Shown one piece after another: positions 61,954-64,000 of a stretch of DNA of 64,000 nucleotides. Location: the NCBI GenBank assembly GCA_002344795.1, contig DDUM01000031.1, forward strand, positions 124,001 through 188,000, written 5' to 3'. Every line of letters starts with the position of its first letter. The stretch's first letter is position 1. A program made the position numbers and the translations under genes. The notes below the pieces were generated by a model. The model worked only from the letters and a program-made list of their open reading frames with translations. It was not told the origin of the DNA and made no database searches. Source of the DNA: Flammeovirgaceae bacterium UBA2338. Lineage in GTDB: Bacteria; Bacteroidota; Bacteroidia; Cytophagales; Cyclobacteriaceae.

Positions 61954-64000
61954 ATGATCAAGAATTATTTCCGTACCGCGGTTAGAAACTTACTGCGCCA
62001 TCGTTTTTTTTCGTTTATCAATATTTTTGGGCTGTCCGTAAGTATGACGATCTGCATGGGTATTATCATGCTGGTTGCTGATCAAATGACTTATGATCTT
62101 TACAACTCAAAGAGAGATCGCATTTATAGGGTTACGAGCCAACCTGTAAATAGTAATGGCAAATTTATTGATATGGAATTTGCTACTTCCCCCTTACCCA
62201 TTGGCTCTGAATTGAAAAACAACTACTCTGGGATTGAAAAAGTGGCGCGCCTTAAAAGAGGATTTGGAAATTCATGGGTAGATTTCGACAGAGACATCAA
62301 TATTCCGTTGGCTGGATTCTATGCCGATCCTGAAGTAATTGATGTGTTTGAATATGAATTTGAGCATGGTGATCCTAAGACGGCTCTGATTGAACCATTT
62401 ACCGTGGTGCTAACAAAACGCGCTGCTGAAAAATTGTTCGAGATGGAAAACCCTGTAGGTGAAACTGTAAAAGTGGGTGAACTCGGACTCTTTACGATTA
62501 CAGGTGTACTCAAAGAGACCAATCGAAAATCGCATATAGTTTTTGAGGCCTTGGCGAGTATGGCTACGGTGAGCAGCCTTGAAGCGGCTGGGGCCTCACG
62601 GAAAGATTTAGACAACTGGCATAACCACTATAATGCGTGGACTTATTTGCTTTTGGAAGAGGGAAAAGAAGTAGAAGACCTACAGCCTTACCTCTCGAAA
62701 ATTTATGAAAACCACATAGCGCCAGACCCAAATCCTGATGTGAGAAAGGCAAAATTCGATGTACAACGCCTAAATGACATCACACCCGGGAGAATGTTGA
62801 GTAATCCAATCGGCCCATTTTTACCGTGGATGTTCATTTATTTTTTGGGTGGCCTTGCAGCAGTAGTGATGCTTACGTCATGTTTTAATTTTACCAATCT
62901 TTCTATTGCCAGGTCTTTGACACGGGCCAAAGAAATTGGAATAAGAAAAGTTTCGGGTGCGGCCCGATGGCAAATTTTTACTCAATTTATCACTGAAGCG
63001 ATTGTCACAGCGCTCGTTGCATTAGTGCTGTCATTGATTTTGTTGCTGGCACTTAAACCATTGATGTTGAACCTCAATTTTGCCCGCCTCCTTAAATGGG
63101 ACCTGGAAGCCAACCTATTTGTGTATGGAATCTTTGTGGTATTTGCCATCGTAGTGGGAATCCTGGCTGGGTTGTTCCCTGCGGTTGTGTTGTCCGGCTT
63201 CCAGCCGGTAAAAGTGTTGAAGCAATTGGGTACCATGAAAGTGTTTTCGAAGATAGGTTTAAGAAAAGCACTTTTGGTGACACAATTCTCTTTGTCTTTG
63301 ATTTTTATACTCAGTGTGATCGTGATTTACAATCAGCTTTCACTTTTCATCAAAGCGGATCATGGATTTGATATGAAGAATAATATAGTGGTACCCTTAG
63401 GCGAAACAAAGCCTCAGGAATTGAAAACGGAATTGCTTCAGCATTCGAACATTGTTAATGTATCCGCAGCCTCACACGTACCGGCTGCAGGGAGTACCTA
63501 TGGTGAAGGATTCAAACAATCTCTGGATGAAGTGGAATGGAAGGAGTTAAGCTACTATGCCGTAGATGAAGATTATCTGGAGAACATTGGTTTAACACTT
63601 GTAGAAGGAAGATATTTTGATGAAAGTGCAGGGGAGTCAAACACGAACTTTGTAGTGATCAATGAAGCAGCTGTAGATGCCTTCCACTTTGGTACACCGC
63701 TCGAAGCCATCGGGCAGCAAATTATTGCTCAGACAGATTCTTCTAAAAAAGAAATCATTGGTGTTATTAAAAATTATAACCATCAGGTGTTGATGGCGGA
63801 AATTGGGCCGGAGGCATTGATGTATATTCCTGATGAAATTAGCATGTTACAGGTAAAATATTCAGGAGATTATCAGACAGCAATAGCAACCATTGAAACA
63901 GCTTGGAGCAAAGTGAATCCTGCACTAAAAGTAGAGCACAAAGTATTTGAAGATGAAATAAGAGGGTTCTATCAGTTGATCTTTGGAGATATTGTAAATG
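61954..64000 (+). CDS. ABC transporter permease, MacB/FtsX-type (partial, cut by window edge)
   Basis: Open from the ATG at 61954 to the window end, 682 codons so far, no stop. It starts MIKNYFRTAVRNLLRHRFFSF, the usual opening of large Bacteroidota MacB_PCD/FtsX permeases. A first transmembrane helix (SFINIFGLSVSMTICMGIIMLVAD) is followed by a periplasmic core domain; an FtsX block follows (EIGIRKVSGAARWQIFTQF, ITEAIVTALVALVLSLILLLAL, IFVVFAIVVGILAGLFPAVVLSGF), then a second periplasmic domain begins. Complete homologues have about 800 residues. Such permeases export lipoproteins, antibiotics or peptides with a separate ATPase, not seen here. Confidence 0.93.
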   Translation, partial: MIKNYFRTAVRNLLRHRFFSFINIFGLSVSMTICMGIIMLVADQMTYDLYNSKRDRIYRVTSQPVNSNGKFIDMEFATSPLPIGSELKNNYSGIEKVARLKRGFGNSWVDFDRDINIPLAGFYADPEVIDVFEYEFEHGDPKTALIEPFTVVLTKRAAEKLFEMENPVGETVKVGELGLFTITGVLKETNRKSHIVFEALASMATVSSLEAAGASRKDLDNWHNHYNAWTYLLLEEGKEVEDLQPYLSKIYENHIAPDPNPDVRKAKFDVQRLNDITPGRMLSNPIGPFLPWMFIYFLGGLAAVVMLTSCFNFTNLSIARSLTRAKEIGIRKVSGAARWQIFTQFITEAIVTALVALVLSLILLLALKPLMLNLNFARLLKWDLEANLFVYGIFVVFAIVVGILAGLFPAVVLSGFQPVKVLKQLGTMKVFSKIGLRKALLVTQFSLSLIFILSVIVIYNQLSLFIKADHGFDMKNNIVVPLGETKPQELKTELLQHSNIVNVSAASHVPAAGSTYGEGFKQSLDEVEWKELSYYAVDEDYLENIGLTLVEGRYFDESAGESNTNFVVINEAAVDAFHFGTPLEAIGQQIIAQTDSSKKEIIGVIKNYNHQVLMAEIGPEALMYIPDEISMLQVKYSGDYQTAIATIETAWSKVNPALKVEHKVFEDEIRGFYQLIFGDIVN

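Noticed and set aside
1..64000. tRNA, rRNA, CRISPR, insertion sequence or phage signals
   Set aside because: No tRNA-like cloverleaf, no direct repeats with unique spacers, no transposase or integrase, no abrupt change in composition were seen by eye; a dedicated search was not possible.

Overview
The window is a chromosomal segment of a member of the Bacteroidota, most likely from the Cytophagia/Cytophagales. This placement is inferred from gene content and was not computed. The signs are many proteins ending a signal peptide in ..AQ, FecI/FecR regulation, SusC-type carboxypeptidase-regulatory domains, DUF4974, DUF6702 and DUF6503 families, M1 and M14 secreted peptidases, AT-rich DNA, and occasional promoters matching the TTG / TAnnTTTG pattern of this phylum. 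I see no rRNA or tRNA gene, no insertion sequence, no CRISPR array and no prophage. It reads as ordinary, densely packed chromosome with one gene-poor gap (about 4683-5272).

Layout. 1-5.6 kb: a START-like protein, two tandem paralogous secreted proteins, a coiled-coil lipoprotein, an S15/CocE hydrolase, the gene-poor gap and a small membrane protein. 5.7-8.1 kb: a SulP anion transporter directly followed by a beta-carbonic anhydrase, which looks like a bicarbonate uptake and hydration unit. 8.2-11.7 kb: an ECF sigma factor, a FecR anti-sigma factor and an unusual outer-membrane protein that has the FecR-signalling STN domain but carries a 16-residue AGLFN repeat block where a TonB receptor would be expected. 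11.7-20.6 kb: AlkC/AlkD-like glycosylase, sterol-desaturase-type hydroxylase, DUF427, coaX, an osmoprotectant ABC importer with a fused binding-protein/permease, a surface lipoprotein, a P1 peptidase, a nitroreductase and a PLP dehydratase.

20.7-28.2 kb: three tandem M1 metallopeptidase paralogues and a HupE/UreJ membrane protein. 28.2-30.3 kb: DUF6702, tpiA and prmA in one operon. 30.4-37.9 kb: a 1606-residue exported protein of unknown function and an M14 carboxypeptidase. 38-47 kb: TMEM175-like channel, PrsW-like protease, thioredoxin-like protein, DUF6503, AI-2E family exporter, PhoD phosphatase, DinB, dienelactone hydrolase, CBS protein and acyl-CoA synthetase. 47-56 kb: DNA polymerase I with a degenerate proofreading site, cupredoxin plus DUF4142 pair, a MOT1-type transporter, and a TonB receptor/PepSY pair with a small membrane protein upstream. 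56-64 kb: a beta-propeller/amidohydrolase fusion, a DUF481 barrel, a second sigma/anti-sigma pair, a small membrane protein, and an FtsX-type ABC permease cut by the right edge.

The best candidates for something undescribed are the sigma/FecR/STN-AGLFN locus, the DNA polymerase I that has lost its proofreading carboxylates, the permease fusion with the binding domain in front, and the M1 peptidase triplication beside HupE. None of these could be checked against a database here.
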